A stretch of DNA of 64,000 nt from Mangrovibacter yixingensis (GTDB lineage Bacteria; Pseudomonadota; Gammaproteobacteria; Enterobacterales; Enterobacteriaceae), in the NCBI RefSeq assembly GCF_020523985.1, contig NZ_JAIVKM010000001.1, positions 1,984,001-2,048,000 of the forward strand, read 5' to 3'. The position numbers and the translations under genes are program-made. The notes beneath the pieces are model-generated. The model did not search any database and was not told the origin of the DNA. It saw only the letters and a list, made by a program, of their open reading frames with translations. How positions within the stretch are numbered: the first letter of the stretch is position 1; each line of letters begins with the position of its first letter. Shown one piece after another: positions 47,227-55,960 of the stretch.

Positions 47227-48066
47227 ATGAGCCATTCCTTTCCGTTCCGTCAAATTGGAGATTTTCAAATAACTGCGCTGAGTGACGGCAATATGTCCGC
47301 CAGTCTGGATTTGTTGTCAGGCATCGAAAAAGCTGATGCGAACATCATTCAATGCAGTGCCGGAATCAATAAGCCCGATGAGATCCATATAAACTGCTAT
47401 CTTATTCGCGGTCGGGGCCGAATAATTTTGGTTGATGCTGGCACAGGATCGCTGAACAACATGGCAGGACAACTCAAAGAAAATCTTGCAACAGCGGGTG
47501 TCAGCCCTGACGACGTCGATACAGTTTTATTGACGCACTGCCATCCGGATCATATTGGAGGCTTGCTGGATTCTGAAAAACAGCCAGTTTTTAAACGCGC
47601 TGAAATTATTCTTCATCCTCTCGAGGTGCAATACTGGCAGGATGATGAAAAACTCAAAATAGCCAATGAACGTGGGCAACGTAATTTTTGGCTGGCCCGC
47701 CAAATGTTAGACGCATATGCCCAGAACGTGCGTTTTTTTAACGGCGACAAGATAGCAGAAGGTATTCTCCCGGTATGGCTACCGGGGCATACCCCCGGGC
47801 ATACAGGATTTCGTATCGATGGGGATGAAAAATGCTTATTAATATGGGGAGACATCGTCCATTATCCTCATATTCAGTCAGCTCAACCGGCTGTTACTAT
47901 TTTATTCGACACCGACCCCGCTCAGGCCGAGGAAACAAGGAAGAACATTATGGAAAAAGCTGTCAGGGAAAAACTGCTGATTGCAGGTATGCACTTAAGT
48001 CAGGCCGGGTTTGCCAGCGTTCTCAGAGAAGGTAGTGGATACCGCATTTCCTACTCTGAGAAATAA
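47227..48066 (+). CDS. metallo-beta-lactamase-fold hydrolase
   Basis: 279 residues from ATG 47227, 10 bases after the CCGAGG element. The zinc motif is LLTHCHPDHIGGLL (HxHxDH), with further ligands in LPGHTPGHTGF and WGDIVHYPH. The family covers lactonases, glyoxalases and other hydrolases. No signal peptide. As the last gene of the operon it may open a lactone or thioester formed by the preceding tautomerase step. Confidence 0.85.
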   Translation: MSHSFPFRQIGDFQITALSDGNMSASLDLLSGIEKADANIIQCSAGINKPDEIHINCYLIRGRGRIILVDAGTGSLNNMAGQLKENLATAGVSPDDVDTVLLTHCHPDHIGGLLDSEKQPVFKRAEIILHPLEVQYWQDDEKLKIANERGQRNFWLARQMLDAYAQNVRFFNGDKIAEGILPVWLPGHTPGHTGFRIDGDEKCLLIWGDIVHYPHIQSAQPAVTILFDTDPAQAEETRKNIMEKAVREKLLIAGMHLSQAGFASVLREGSGYRISYSEK

Positions 48067-48154
48067 ATGGGTATGCCAGCTAAGTGTTGATTAGCCGTGT
48101 TTAAGGTTATCTTTGTCCGCGCCTGGCACGGGGCAAACTGTAGTGGCAAAATTT

Positions 48155-48175
48155 ATGAGCGCACTACGCGCTCAT
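48155..48175. terminator. hairpin after the metallo-hydrolase operon
   Basis: ATGAGCGC and GCGCTCAT form an 8-bp perfect stem with a 5-base loop, 89 bases after the stop. The flanks are AT-rich but there is no T-run, so function is uncertain. Confidence 0.45.
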
Positions 48176-48307
48176 ATTGTCACTACTGAAATACAGAATA
48201 ACCGTAAAGCAACTATTTAATTTCACAAGGTGATTAACATCTGGATACTTTAGAGACAAAGGTATACTCGAACGCATTTATCAGCCAAAGGCACTGTCAG
48301 AGTTTAT

Positions 48308-49555
48308 ATGCATAATAAAAAAGTTTTTGCTTTTCATTTCTCACCTTTTCGTTTTTTATTTTTCGCACGCATGCTGACGGTTATTGGCAATGGTGTTGCC
48401 CCTATTGCACTGGCATTTGCGGTACTTGATATTGGCGGTTCAGCATCTGACTTAGGCATTGTTGTTGCGTCCCGCTCTGTCTTTAACGTCGTATTTTTGT
48501 TGTTTGGTGGTGTGCTGGCAGATCGTTACTCGCGTAGTCAGGTATTGGTCTCATCTTCAATCGTTGCAGCAGTATCACAAGCTCTCGTTGCTGGGGCCGT
48601 GCTGGCGGGGTCAGCGACAGTAACAAATCTTGCATTACTCGGCATTTTAAATGGTGCGGCGGCAGGCATCGCATTACCCGCTTCTTCAGCATTAGTCCCC
48701 CAAACTGTTCCGGCACAAAGCCTGCGTGGAGCCAATGCTTTAATTCAGCTCGGCATCTATGGTGGAACAATGTTCGGTGCCTCGCTGGGGGGGATTCTGG
48801 TCAGCGCTGTTGGCCCCGGATGGGGACTCGGAGCCGATGCCATCGGCTTTGCTGCCTCTGCGCCACTTTATTTTCTCATTCGAGTTAGCTCAATCGAAAC
48901 ATGCCAACCGACAGGTAATTTCTTTCAAGACTTACGAGAAGGATGGATAGAATTCTCACGCCGAACCTGGGTATGGTCGATTGTATTGCAATTTACCATT
49001 ATCAATGCCGCTTTTAGTGGCGTGATGATGATTCTTGGTCCGGTGATCGCTGATGTCTCTTTTGGACGAACCTATTGGGGGATGATTGTTGCAGCACAAA
49101 GTGTTGGTCTGATGGCTGGCTCATCTTTGGCCCTGCGATGGCGTCCAAGGCGAGATCTTTTTATCGGCGTTATGCTAGTTGCGTTTTGCGCTGTGCCCAT
49201 TTTTTTGCTGAGTCAGTTTGCTTCGGCATGGTGGCTCATTGCTACTTTTTTTATTACTGGCGTCACCTTTGGTCTGTTCGGTGTATCCTGGGCTCATTCA
49301 CTACAAACGCATATCCCACCGGAAAAGTTGGCTCGTGTATATGCTTATGATGCTGTGGGGTCGTTTGTGGCTATCCCATTTGGTGAATTAGTTGCCGGGC
49401 CATTGGCATTCCATTTTGGTAGCAGTAATGTACTTTTCATTTCCGCAATAGCTGTACTGCTCGCTACCTTCTGTGCATGCTTGACCCCTTCTATTAGAAA
49501 GTTAGATACCACTTCATATGGTCAGGTACAGAAAACAGCAGGCTCAGCACGATAA
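48308..49555 (+). CDS. MFS exporter (EntS-like, MFS_3)
   Basis: 415 residues with about 11-12 membrane segments. FRFLFFARMLTVIGNGVAPIA and FGGVLADRYSRSQVLV are typical of the EntS-like/MFS_3 exporter branch. It stands alone, 241 bases after the previous operon, with no siderophore or antibiotic gene next to it. It is a drug- or metabolite-efflux candidate; substrate unknown. A hairpin (49578-49604) follows the stop. Confidence 0.82.
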   Translation: MHNKKVFAFHFSPFRFLFFARMLTVIGNGVAPIALAFAVLDIGGSASDLGIVVASRSVFNVVFLLFGGVLADRYSRSQVLVSSSIVAAVSQALVAGAVLAGSATVTNLALLGILNGAAAGIALPASSALVPQTVPAQSLRGANALIQLGIYGGTMFGASLGGILVSAVGPGWGLGADAIGFAASAPLYFLIRVSSIETCQPTGNFFQDLREGWIEFSRRTWVWSIVLQFTIINAAFSGVMMILGPVIADVSFGRTYWGMIVAAQSVGLMAGSSLALRWRPRRDLFIGVMLVAFCAVPIFLLSQFASAWWLIATFFITGVTFGLFGVSWAHSLQTHIPPEKLARVYAYDAVGSFVAIPFGELVAGPLAFHFGSSNVLFISAIAVLLATFCACLTPSIRKLDTTSYGQVQKTAGSAR

Positions 49556-49577
49556 CAAACAGTAACCATATTTATTT

Positions 49578-49604
49578 ACAGAGTCTGATTCAGTCAGGCT
49601 CTGT
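49578..49604 (+). terminator. hairpin after the MFS exporter
   Basis: ACAGAG pairs with CTCTGT and, across a T-G wobble, CTGA with TCAG around a 5-base loop. It lies 23 bases past the stop. No T-tract follows. Confidence 0.45.
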
Positions 49605-49703
49605 TCCCGCGAGTGATATCCAGAATCTTTAAAGAGCATTTAATCTCTGCCACCAGCGTGAAATAGCTGATGGACTGTCATGTCATGACCTGCTCCCATT
49701 GAA

Positions 49704-50144
49704 CTAACATAGCACGATTGTTCCTGGCACGGAGCGGACCAGCTGACTGAGATGAAGGGCTGCTTTGGGGTTGGTGGTTTCGGCCGTCCAGTCGAATTTT
49801 ATGCAACCATGTTCTATGGCAAAAGCAGCTATAAATCGCATAAGTGACTTACCTACTCCCTGGCCTCTCACTGCTGCCGAGGTAAAAAGATCTTTCATAT
49901 ACGCTTGCCCAGAGCACTTCGGTGCCGGGAACATCAGAGTGAATGTAGCAAATCCGACGAGTGTCCCGTTTTGCCATGCGCCCAGTACAGTCACACCCGA
50001 ATAAGCAGAGAAAACTCGGTGAGTCAGATAAGAGAGCATTTCGTCATAGCTGGCAGCCTCATTCCCGAAGTAATACGATTCCATTTCGACAAAAACCCTT
50101 GCCAGTTGCGGAATATCAGGCGCATCACAGATCTTAATTTTCAT
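49704..50144 (-). CDS. GNAT N-acetyltransferase
   Basis: 146 residues of the GNAT fold: MKDLFTSAAVRGQGVGKSLM is the acetyl-CoA-binding motif A (VRGQGVG), and FDWTAETTNPKA is motif B. The usual Tyr-containing FYxKLG stretch after the Asn-Pro is replaced by LHLSQLVRSVPG and the protein ends soon after, so the C terminus may be worn or truncated. GGAAG precedes the ATG. Substrate unknown. Confidence 0.8.
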   Translation of the reverse strand: MKIKICDAPDIPQLARVFVEMESYYFGNEAASYDEMLSYLTHRVFSAYSGVTVLGAWQNGTLVGFATFTLMFPAPKCSGQAYMKDLFTSAAVRGQGVGKSLMRFIAAFAIEHGCIKFDWTAETTNPKAALHLSQLVRSVPGTIVLC

Positions 50145-50469
50145 ACACTTCCTTTATTTTCACTTGGTCAATAACCCACTCTAACTTAGCGTTTCAGCGC
50201 TTGAGACAAAGTAGACAATTGTTATCTAAAAAAGTCCCTGCCTACCTCGTCAGTTACAAAGAGCGGTTACTTAACCTGAGTATTTTCTCTCAATATATTA
50301 CGGAATATATAAGCACAAAACGGCACATGCCTGATTGGCAATCTGCCATGCTAACCACGGTTACCAAAATGTGAGTATTAGGCAGGCAAGTAACAGATGA
50401 AGTCAGTGGAAAATATTCAGGTCGGGCAGCTTATTTGAAGCCGGGTTCAATATGGGAGCATTCAGCACA
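50145..50469. other. 325-bp intergenic region
   Basis: This AT-rich stretch lies between divergent genes (acetyltransferase and metallo-hydrolase) and should hold both promoters. I found no gene, repeat or clear operator in it. Confidence 0.4.
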
Positions 50470-51261
50470 ATGATTACTTTATGCAAGGTTTGCGGTACTT
50501 CTTATGCGTTTCTCGACGCCCCGTCGGAATGTTGTGAAATCTGTGCTGATGAGCGCCAGTATGTGCCTGTAGCTGGCCAACAATGGGTTGAATGGCCAAC
50601 CCTGATTGCCACACATACAAATAAGTGGAAGCAGTTTAAAGACAATATATTTAGCATTACAACAGTTCCTGAATTTGCAATTAATCAGCGTGCATTCATC
50701 CTAAAAACGGCTAATGGTAATATTCTTTGGGATTGTATAGCCGTACTTGATGATGCCACAAAAACACTTATTTCTTCACTGGGTGGACTGAAAGCTATCG
50801 CTATATCACATCCGCATTTCTACACCACAATGCAGGAGTGGGCTGCAGAGTTTAACGCGCCAGTTTATCTTCACTCGAGTGACCGGCAGTGGGTAATGCG
50901 CGGCAGCCCGTACATTACTTTCTGGGATGGGGACTCACTACAATTAGCTCCTGATGTTCGTTTGATTCATCTTGGTGGGCATTTCTCTGGCGGTAGTGTT
51001 CTCCACTGGGAGCAGGGAGATGGGATCCTGTTTTCAGGGGATATTGTTCAGGTAACACCGGGGGGAAAGAACGTATCATTCATGTGGAGTTACCCTAACC
51101 TCTTACCATTATCTGCAGAAACGGTCAGAAGCATAATGAACCGCCTGAGCATTGTTAAATACTCACAGATATATGGTGCATTTGAAGGGCGAGAAATAAC
51201 CGAACATGCAGATAATATTGTCCAATTTTCTGGGCAGAAATATATTGATTGCCTGAAGTAA
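50470..51261 (+). CDS. metallo-beta-lactamase-fold protein with N-terminal zinc ribbon
   Basis: About 263 residues from ATG 50470 (MITLCKVCGTSYAF); an ATG at 50452 is also possible and neither has a strong ribosome site. The first 35 residues carry CxxC and CCEIC, a rubredoxin-like zinc ribbon ending in DERQYV. The MBL part has AISHPHFYTTMQEWA, a degenerate HxH motif lacking the usual Asp-His, then LIHLGGHFSGGSVLHW and LFSGDIVQV. Related stand-alone proteins are common in bacteria but their substrate is not known to me. Confidence 0.78.
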   Translation: MITLCKVCGTSYAFLDAPSECCEICADERQYVPVAGQQWVEWPTLIATHTNKWKQFKDNIFSITTVPEFAINQRAFILKTANGNILWDCIAVLDDATKTLISSLGGLKAIAISHPHFYTTMQEWAAEFNAPVYLHSSDRQWVMRGSPYITFWDGDSLQLAPDVRLIHLGGHFSGGSVLHWEQGDGILFSGDIVQVTPGGKNVSFMWSYPNLLPLSAETVRSIMNRLSIVKYSQIYGAFEGREITEHADNIVQFSGQKYIDCLK

Positions 51262-51289
51262 CTCATGCTGAAAGCGATCTGATTTTCCT

Positions 51290-51805
51290 TCACAAAGGAA
51301 ATTCAGGATTTTCTTTTTCCGCAATCCAGCTAACCAGTTCTGCAAACTGGGTGTCGGAAAAAACAGCAATACCCTGCTCAATGAGCAATGCTGCCGCAAC
51401 ACCCATACCTGGCTGGCGTTGCCCGCTAAAAGAGCCGTCGTAGATAAACTGGCTGCCGCATGTTGGGCTGCCGTCTGTTAATAACGCAGCGGTGCAACCA
51501 GACTCCTGTGCCGCCCGCAGGGCCAACCAGGCTGCAAGTTGATAATGCGCAGTCACATCCTGCCCGGTTTTTTCAATTATTCTGCCCTGCCCGTGCATTA
51601 CACCTGTGCCACCGTTAGCAGAACGAATCTCTGCCGGTGAGCGAGGTACAGGTAACCCCGCAGACAATTCAGGGCAGTGAATAACCAGGCGTTGCTCCTG
51701 TTGCCAAAGAGCAAGTTGCTCTGCCATCTGTGCTTTCTCACTTGCGTTATAACGAACTTTAAAACCCATCAGGCAGGCACTTACCAGAATTTTATTTTTC
51801 ATCAT
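51290..51805 (-). CDS. DUF523 family protein
   Basis: 171 residues. LVSACLMGFKVRYN at the N terminus, CPELSAGLPVPRSPAEIR, and LLTDGSPTCGS are the conserved Cys-containing motifs of DUF523 (YbbK-like). They suggest a metal- or cluster-binding or desulfidase-like fold, but function is not established. Two ATGs (51805, 51802) are adjacent behind AGGGAA. It converges on the preceding gene with a 28-base gap. Confidence 0.82.
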   Translation of the reverse strand: MMKNKILVSACLMGFKVRYNASEKAQMAEQLALWQQEQRLVIHCPELSAGLPVPRSPAEIRSANGGTGVMHGQGRIIEKTGQDVTAHYQLAAWLALRAAQESGCTAALLTDGSPTCGSQFIYDGSFSGQRQPGMGVAAALLIEQGIAVFSDTQFAELVSWIAEKENPEFPL

Positions 51806-52056
51806 TTCCCTGCATTGCGGTGGCAGAACAGAGTAAGTGTAACGCTTCGGTGGGCTACATTTCCCCTATATTATAGAATACCGTACAGGGCGAAGCAGAA
51901 CCCGACCCCGCCAGTAAACAGCAAAATAAAGCGCTGCTACGCCCGCTCCACAATCACAGTTAACGTTGTACTTATTTTTCGATTATGCACAGTACCCTGT
52001 TATTAAATAACTACTGTGGCAATATCTTCTGGTAATCATTGAATTAAGGATACGTG

Positions 52057-52461
52057 ATGCCTGGAATTACCCTTACATTATCTGGTGAAAAGAACCCACA
52101 ATTAACCAAAGCCTGTGTTGCTTTAGCCACTCAAATCACATGCGACATATTAAAGAAAAACAGCTTTGAAACCATGGTGATAATCAGGCATGTTGCTGAT
52201 GACGACTGGTTTATCGATGGCAAAAGCCTGGCTGAATGGGGGAAAAACTCGTTCAGACTTGAAGTCACAGTGGTAGATGAAACCTGTAGCAAAGATCAGA
52301 AAGCCGCATACCAAAAAGCAATCTACAACGCAATGGAACAGGCGATAGGTAACTTGCACCCACAATCCAACGTACATGTTATTGATTGCAAAGCAGCATC
52401 CTATGGGTACACCGGAATCACACAAGAATACAGGTACCAGCATAAAGACGAGTTTTACTGA
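52057..52461 (+). CDS. tautomerase-family protein
   Basis: 134 residues from ATG 52057, 6 bases after AAGGA. It starts MPGITLTLSGEKNPQLTKAC, giving Pro1 after Met removal, with VHVIDCKAASYGY near the end. This size class is one of the longer 4-oxalocrotonate-tautomerase relatives of unknown substrate. It is monocistronic and convergent with the oxidoreductase gene across a hairpin. Confidence 0.75.
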   Translation: MPGITLTLSGEKNPQLTKACVALATQITCDILKKNSFETMVIIRHVADDDWFIDGKSLAEWGKNSFRLEVTVVDETCSKDQKAAYQKAIYNAMEQAIGNLHPQSNVHVIDCKAASYGYTGITQEYRYQHKDEFY

Positions 52462-52495
52462 AAACCGGTATAACCCGACGCCTGCCGCTATTACA

Positions 52496-52518
52496 GTGCC
52501 AGTATCCACGACTGGCAC
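52496..52518. terminator. hairpin between convergent genes
   Basis: GTGCCAGT and ACTGGCAC, an 8-bp perfect stem with a 7-base loop, midway between the tautomerase stop (52461) and the oxidoreductase stop (52530). Probably bidirectional. Confidence 0.6.
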
Positions 52519-52529
52519 CCGTACCAGGC

Positions 52530-53423
52530 TTATAAACCGGCCATCATTCTGGATATCTCAGTTAATGCACTCCAGTCTTTTTTACCCAGCCCAATATGTT
52601 GTGCGGTAACCAGGTTGTGCTTTGCGCCAAGAATTGCTGACGGGATTACATCGCAGGAATTAAACGCTTTTTCAAAAATACAGGCATCCTTTAAGCCAGC
52701 AGACAGCTCGAAACCTGCAGTATCAAAATCTCTTTTGGCAATTTTCCCGGCATACTCTTTAATTGCTTCATTCCCTGAAAAGAACAATTCCACTATATTC
52801 AGCACTAAAGAATTTTCGAGCTGCATTTTCTCTGCAAAAGTAAAAATCTCCCCCAGCATGGCGAGTTGAGCCATCGTCATATAGTTGACACAGATTTTCA
52901 TGGCACTTGCCGCACTGGCGGCTTCTCCCACATGCACCTGCCTGATTGAGTATGTTTCAATTACCGGTAAAGCTTGCTGAATGGCTAAGCTGTCCCCGGC
53001 CAGAAACGTGATTAACCGCCCCAGTTCAGCGGCATCTGGCCGTCCAACAACCGGTGCAGATATATAATGGCAATGATGTTTCTCGTGCTCTGCCTTGAGC
53101 TGGTCTGCTGTTGATGGCTGAATAGTGGTTAACCCAATATGGATTTTCTCAGGTGCAATAGCATTGAATATCCCGTCCTGACCATGGCAAATATCAATCA
53201 CCGACTGGTCATCAAACAGGCTGGTAAAAATAATATCTGAACAGGCAACCAGTTCTGGTATTGTTTTGGCAACCCGTGCGCCATTTTCTTCAAACGGCCT
53301 TGTTTTAGACAATGTCCGGTTATATACAATTAAATCATAACCTGCCTGCTGAATATTTTGGCACATACCACTGCCCATCTTACCCAGCCCAATAAAACCG
53401 ATTTTTAATTTTTGCGCTGCCAT
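52530..53423 (-). CDS. beta-hydroxyacid dehydrogenase family oxidoreductase
   Basis: 297 residues. IGFIGLGKMGSGMCQNI is the NAD(P)-binding motif and SAMKICVNYMTMA holds the catalytic lysine of the 3-hydroxyisobutyrate/tartronate-semialdehyde reductase family. It is distinct from yihU in this window. It follows a Crp/Fnr-type regulator by 64 bases on the same strand and may be its target. Substrate unknown, probably a small hydroxyacid or semialdehyde. Confidence 0.83.
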   Translation of the reverse strand: MAAQKLKIGFIGLGKMGSGMCQNIQQAGYDLIVYNRTLSKTRPFEENGARVAKTIPELVACSDIIFTSLFDDQSVIDICHGQDGIFNAIAPEKIHIGLTTIQPSTADQLKAEHEKHHCHYISAPVVGRPDAAELGRLITFLAGDSLAIQQALPVIETYSIRQVHVGEAASAASAMKICVNYMTMAQLAMLGEIFTFAEKMQLENSLVLNIVELFFSGNEAIKEYAGKIAKRDFDTAGFELSAGLKDACIFEKAFNSCDVIPSAILGAKHNLVTAQHIGLGKKDWSALTEISRMMAGL

Positions 53424-53487
53424 TTTGCATCCCCTTACGGTGAACTGTGATTTGTCAGCAAGATTACCGCAGGCGATTTATAGCGCA

Positions 53488-54039
53488 TTAACAATTGTTA
53501 ACTGAATCCTTGTTTTTTGACCTGATTCGGCTCAATGAGACAGGCGTAATACCAAGGTAGGTAGCAATATAATGATGCGGAACCCGGGAAAATATATTGG
53601 GTTGCAGCTTGAGTAATTCATCGTATCGTTGCTGTGGAGTATTCCGGATTCTGGATATAAATAGCATTTGGTAGTGGTATAAACGTGTCATGATATAATC
53701 ATCAACGATGCTTTTTATCGCTGGCTTTTCATTAATCAACTGAAAAAGCTCTGTACGCGTAATGGCTCTTAATCTTGAGTCAGAAATTGTCTCTATATTA
53801 TATAAAGCAGGAACCTCATGTTTCAGGCTTTCAAAAGAAGTGACTACATCGCCCTCAAAAAAAAACTGAAAAGTGACATCATCGCCATTGCTATTAAACC
53901 ATGATCTTACGCACCCCTGTTCAATAATAAATATTTTTTGGCATATATCGCCTTCATTGAGCAAAGTCGTTTTCTTTTTAGCAGTGATAAGATGCCCGGT
54001 TTTCATCAACTCAGGCATATTAAAAGTATTATGATTCAT
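53488..54039 (-). CDS. Crp/Fnr-family transcription regulator
   Basis: 183 residues. A cyclic-nucleotide-binding-like beta roll (GDICQKIFIIEQGCVRSWF, FFFEGDVVTSF) is followed by a C-terminal HTH (VPHHYIATYLGITPVSLSRI). No cysteine cluster for an Fe-S centre is present, so it is not an oxygen-sensing Fnr. It resembles the many small Crp-like regulators of unknown ligand. AT-rich compared with neighbours. Confidence 0.82.
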   Translation of the reverse strand: MNHNTFNMPELMKTGHLITAKKKTTLLNEGDICQKIFIIEQGCVRSWFNSNGDDVTFQFFFEGDVVTSFESLKHEVPALYNIETISDSRLRAITRTELFQLINEKPAIKSIVDDYIMTRLYHYQMLFISRIRNTPQQRYDELLKLQPNIFSRVPHHYIATYLGITPVSLSRIRSKNKDSVNNC

Positions 54040-54193
54040 CTTGTTACAGTGCTTTTAACAGGAGGCGGTGCCCTGATAATAGCACAGTAGTGTAAAACTG
54101 CCTGTGGTACTGCATCATGGTGTGCCCCAACCACCTGCCCCGAATATCACGATCTGCGAAATCACTTTAACTATGCAAAGTATTATGTAATTA

Positions 54194-54217
54194 TTTAGGA
54201 ATCGATCATTTCCTAAA
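54194..54217. promoter_or_regulatory. TetR operator copy 1, before tetR
   Basis: TTTAGGAA, 8-base spacer, TTCCTAAA: a perfect inverted repeat 12 bases before the TetR start. Its reverse complement shares GGAAATGATC and an ATTCC-CTAAA half with the site at 54847. Confidence 0.7.
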
Positions 54218-54228
54218 TGGTATAAATC

Positions 54229-54831
54229 ATGCCACAGCAATCACGAGGGGTACGCGGGCGCCCCCGCCAGTTTGATACCGACAACGCACTTGATCTCGCA
54301 ATGCAGGTATTTCGTTCCAAAGGCTATCACAGCGCGTCAATCAGTGACCTGAGTGAAGGTATGCAACTCACTGCTGGCAGCATTTACAAGGCCTTCCATG
54401 ACAAACGCAATTTGTTTTTACAAGTGTTTGCACGTTATACCTCGCTGCGTAACACCGCGCTGAGCCTGCGGCTGGCAGCATTACCAACAGGCCGGGAAAA
54501 AATAGCAGCGCTGCTGCACTTCTACCTGGAATCAGCCAGCAGCGTTGAAGGACGCCGTGGGTGCCTGGTCGTTGGCAGTGCCATTGAATTACAGCAGTTC
54601 GACCCGGAGCTTTCCGGTTTGGTTACAACGGCACTACAGCGAAATCAGCAAGGTATTCTGCAACTGATTCAACAAGGGCAACAGGACGGTTCTGTAAATC
54701 CGCAATGCAATGCAGAAGCACTGGCGAGCGTACTGTTATGCCTGGTACTGGGCATGCGTGTCGCCGGGAAACTGAATGACCTTCCCGCCCAGGAACAGAT
54801 AGTGTCAACGGCACTGGTACTACTCGACTAA
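54229..54831 (+). CDS. TetR/AcrR-family repressor
   Basis: 200 residues with an N-terminal TetR HTH: RGRPRQFDTDNALDLAMQVF, then HSASISDLSEGMQLTAGSIY. The C-terminal ligand domain (SVEGRRGCLVVGSAIEL) resembles YcdC-like members. It is followed by the hydrolase gene on the same strand, and both have the same palindrome upstream, so it most likely represses itself and the hydrolase. Confidence 0.87.
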   Translation: MPQQSRGVRGRPRQFDTDNALDLAMQVFRSKGYHSASISDLSEGMQLTAGSIYKAFHDKRNLFLQVFARYTSLRNTALSLRLAALPTGREKIAALLHFYLESASSVEGRRGCLVVGSAIELQQFDPELSGLVTTALQRNQQGILQLIQQGQQDGSVNPQCNAEALASVLLCLVLGMRVAGKLNDLPAQEQIVSTALVLLD

Positions 54832-54846
54832 AAATTTTTAACCATA

Positions 54847-54868
54847 TTGGAAATGATCATTCCCTAAA
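54847..54868. promoter_or_regulatory. TetR operator copy 2, before the hydrolase
   Basis: TTGGAAATGATCATTCCCTAAA contains the dyad GGAAATGATCATTCC and lies between tetR and the hydrolase ribosome site (GGAGGAT). It matches copy 1 apart from one base in the centre, so it may give the hydrolase its own regulated promoter. Confidence 0.65.
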
Positions 54869-54883
54869 TAACCGGAGGATGTT

Positions 54884-55801
54884 ATGCCTGATAACACAAT
54901 GAACTGCACCTGGTCACAGCCCGTTAGCGGCCTGCCCGGCTTTTCCCACCATTTCGTTACTGTAGACGGCATGCGCCTGCACTATGTGAGCGGTGGCAAC
55001 CCACAAGGTGAACCTCTGCTGCTATTGGCTGGCTTCCCGCAAAGCTGGTATGCGTGGCATAAGGTGATGGCGCAATTAGCTGACCGCTACCGAATTATCG
55101 CGCCAGATCTTCCCGGCCAGGGCGATTCCGACAAACCTCAGTTTGGCTACGATACACAATCTTTGGCTGAGAAAATTCATGGGCTGATGCAACAACTGGC
55201 CATGGAGCACTATTACCTGGCAGCTCATGATGTAGGGGCCTGGGTTGCCTGGCCATATGCCATGCGCTACAGCCAGCAGGTGACCAGGCTGGCATTGCTG
55301 GATGCCGGCATACCCGGTATCACGTTACCAGATTCCCTGCCAGCCACACCGGATAAAGCCTGGAAAACCTGGCATTTTGCCTTTCATTTGTTGCCCGACC
55401 TGCCGGAAGCATTAATCACCGGGCGTGAAGAGGTCTACCTGACATGGTTCCTACGGCGCAAAACGGCCAGCCCGATGGTATTCAGCGATACTGATATTGC
55501 CGAATATACCCGGTTATTGCAGCAAAATGGCGCCCTGCGGGCCGGGCTAGCTCCATACCGGGAAATCACCGCTTCAGCCAGGCAGAACCGAACGCTACGG
55601 GAACAGGGGAAACTCCAGGTACCACTGCTGGCAATCAGTGCAGACCAGGGTTCCATTACCGATATGGCCACACCACTGCGCGAATTTGCAGATGACGTTA
55701 CCGGAATTACCATTGCCAACAGCGGCCATTTTATTCCGGATGAACAACCAGACGCGTTATCGGAAGCACTGGCAGCTTTTTTCCAGCCACGGGCAGAATA
55801 A
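54884..55801 (+). CDS. alpha/beta hydrolase (epoxide hydrolase/dehalogenase type)
   Basis: 305 residues. The nucleophile elbow is AAHDVGAWVAW, with Asp as the nucleophile as in epoxide hydrolases and haloacid or haloalkane dehalogenases. The oxyanion region is LLLAGFPQSWYAWH and the catalytic His lies in NSGHFIPDEQP. No signal peptide. Regulation by the adjacent TetR through a shared operator suggests a detoxifying or catabolic enzyme induced by its substrate. Confidence 0.85.
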   Translation: MPDNTMNCTWSQPVSGLPGFSHHFVTVDGMRLHYVSGGNPQGEPLLLLAGFPQSWYAWHKVMAQLADRYRIIAPDLPGQGDSDKPQFGYDTQSLAEKIHGLMQQLAMEHYYLAAHDVGAWVAWPYAMRYSQQVTRLALLDAGIPGITLPDSLPATPDKAWKTWHFAFHLLPDLPEALITGREEVYLTWFLRRKTASPMVFSDTDIAEYTRLLQQNGALRAGLAPYREITASARQNRTLREQGKLQVPLLAISADQGSITDMATPLREFADDVTGITIANSGHFIPDEQPDALSEALAAFFQPRAE

Positions 55802-55960
55802 CCGGGCACCATTCCAGCAAGCCCCGGTACCATCCCCCAGGAGGTGTGCCGGGTCACTTTGCGGTGGTGTGTGAATAAGATGGGGCAAATAAGTAGTGCC
55901 AGGCAGGTAAGAGATGTTCAGAAGCCACGCAGGCTGTTTTGTCGCTCACCCCCGAGCCCA

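Noticed and set aside
54174-54230. Region before tetR considered as an attachment or recombination site
   Set aside because: The palindrome recurs once before the hydrolase and fits a TetR operator; no integrase or tRNA is near.
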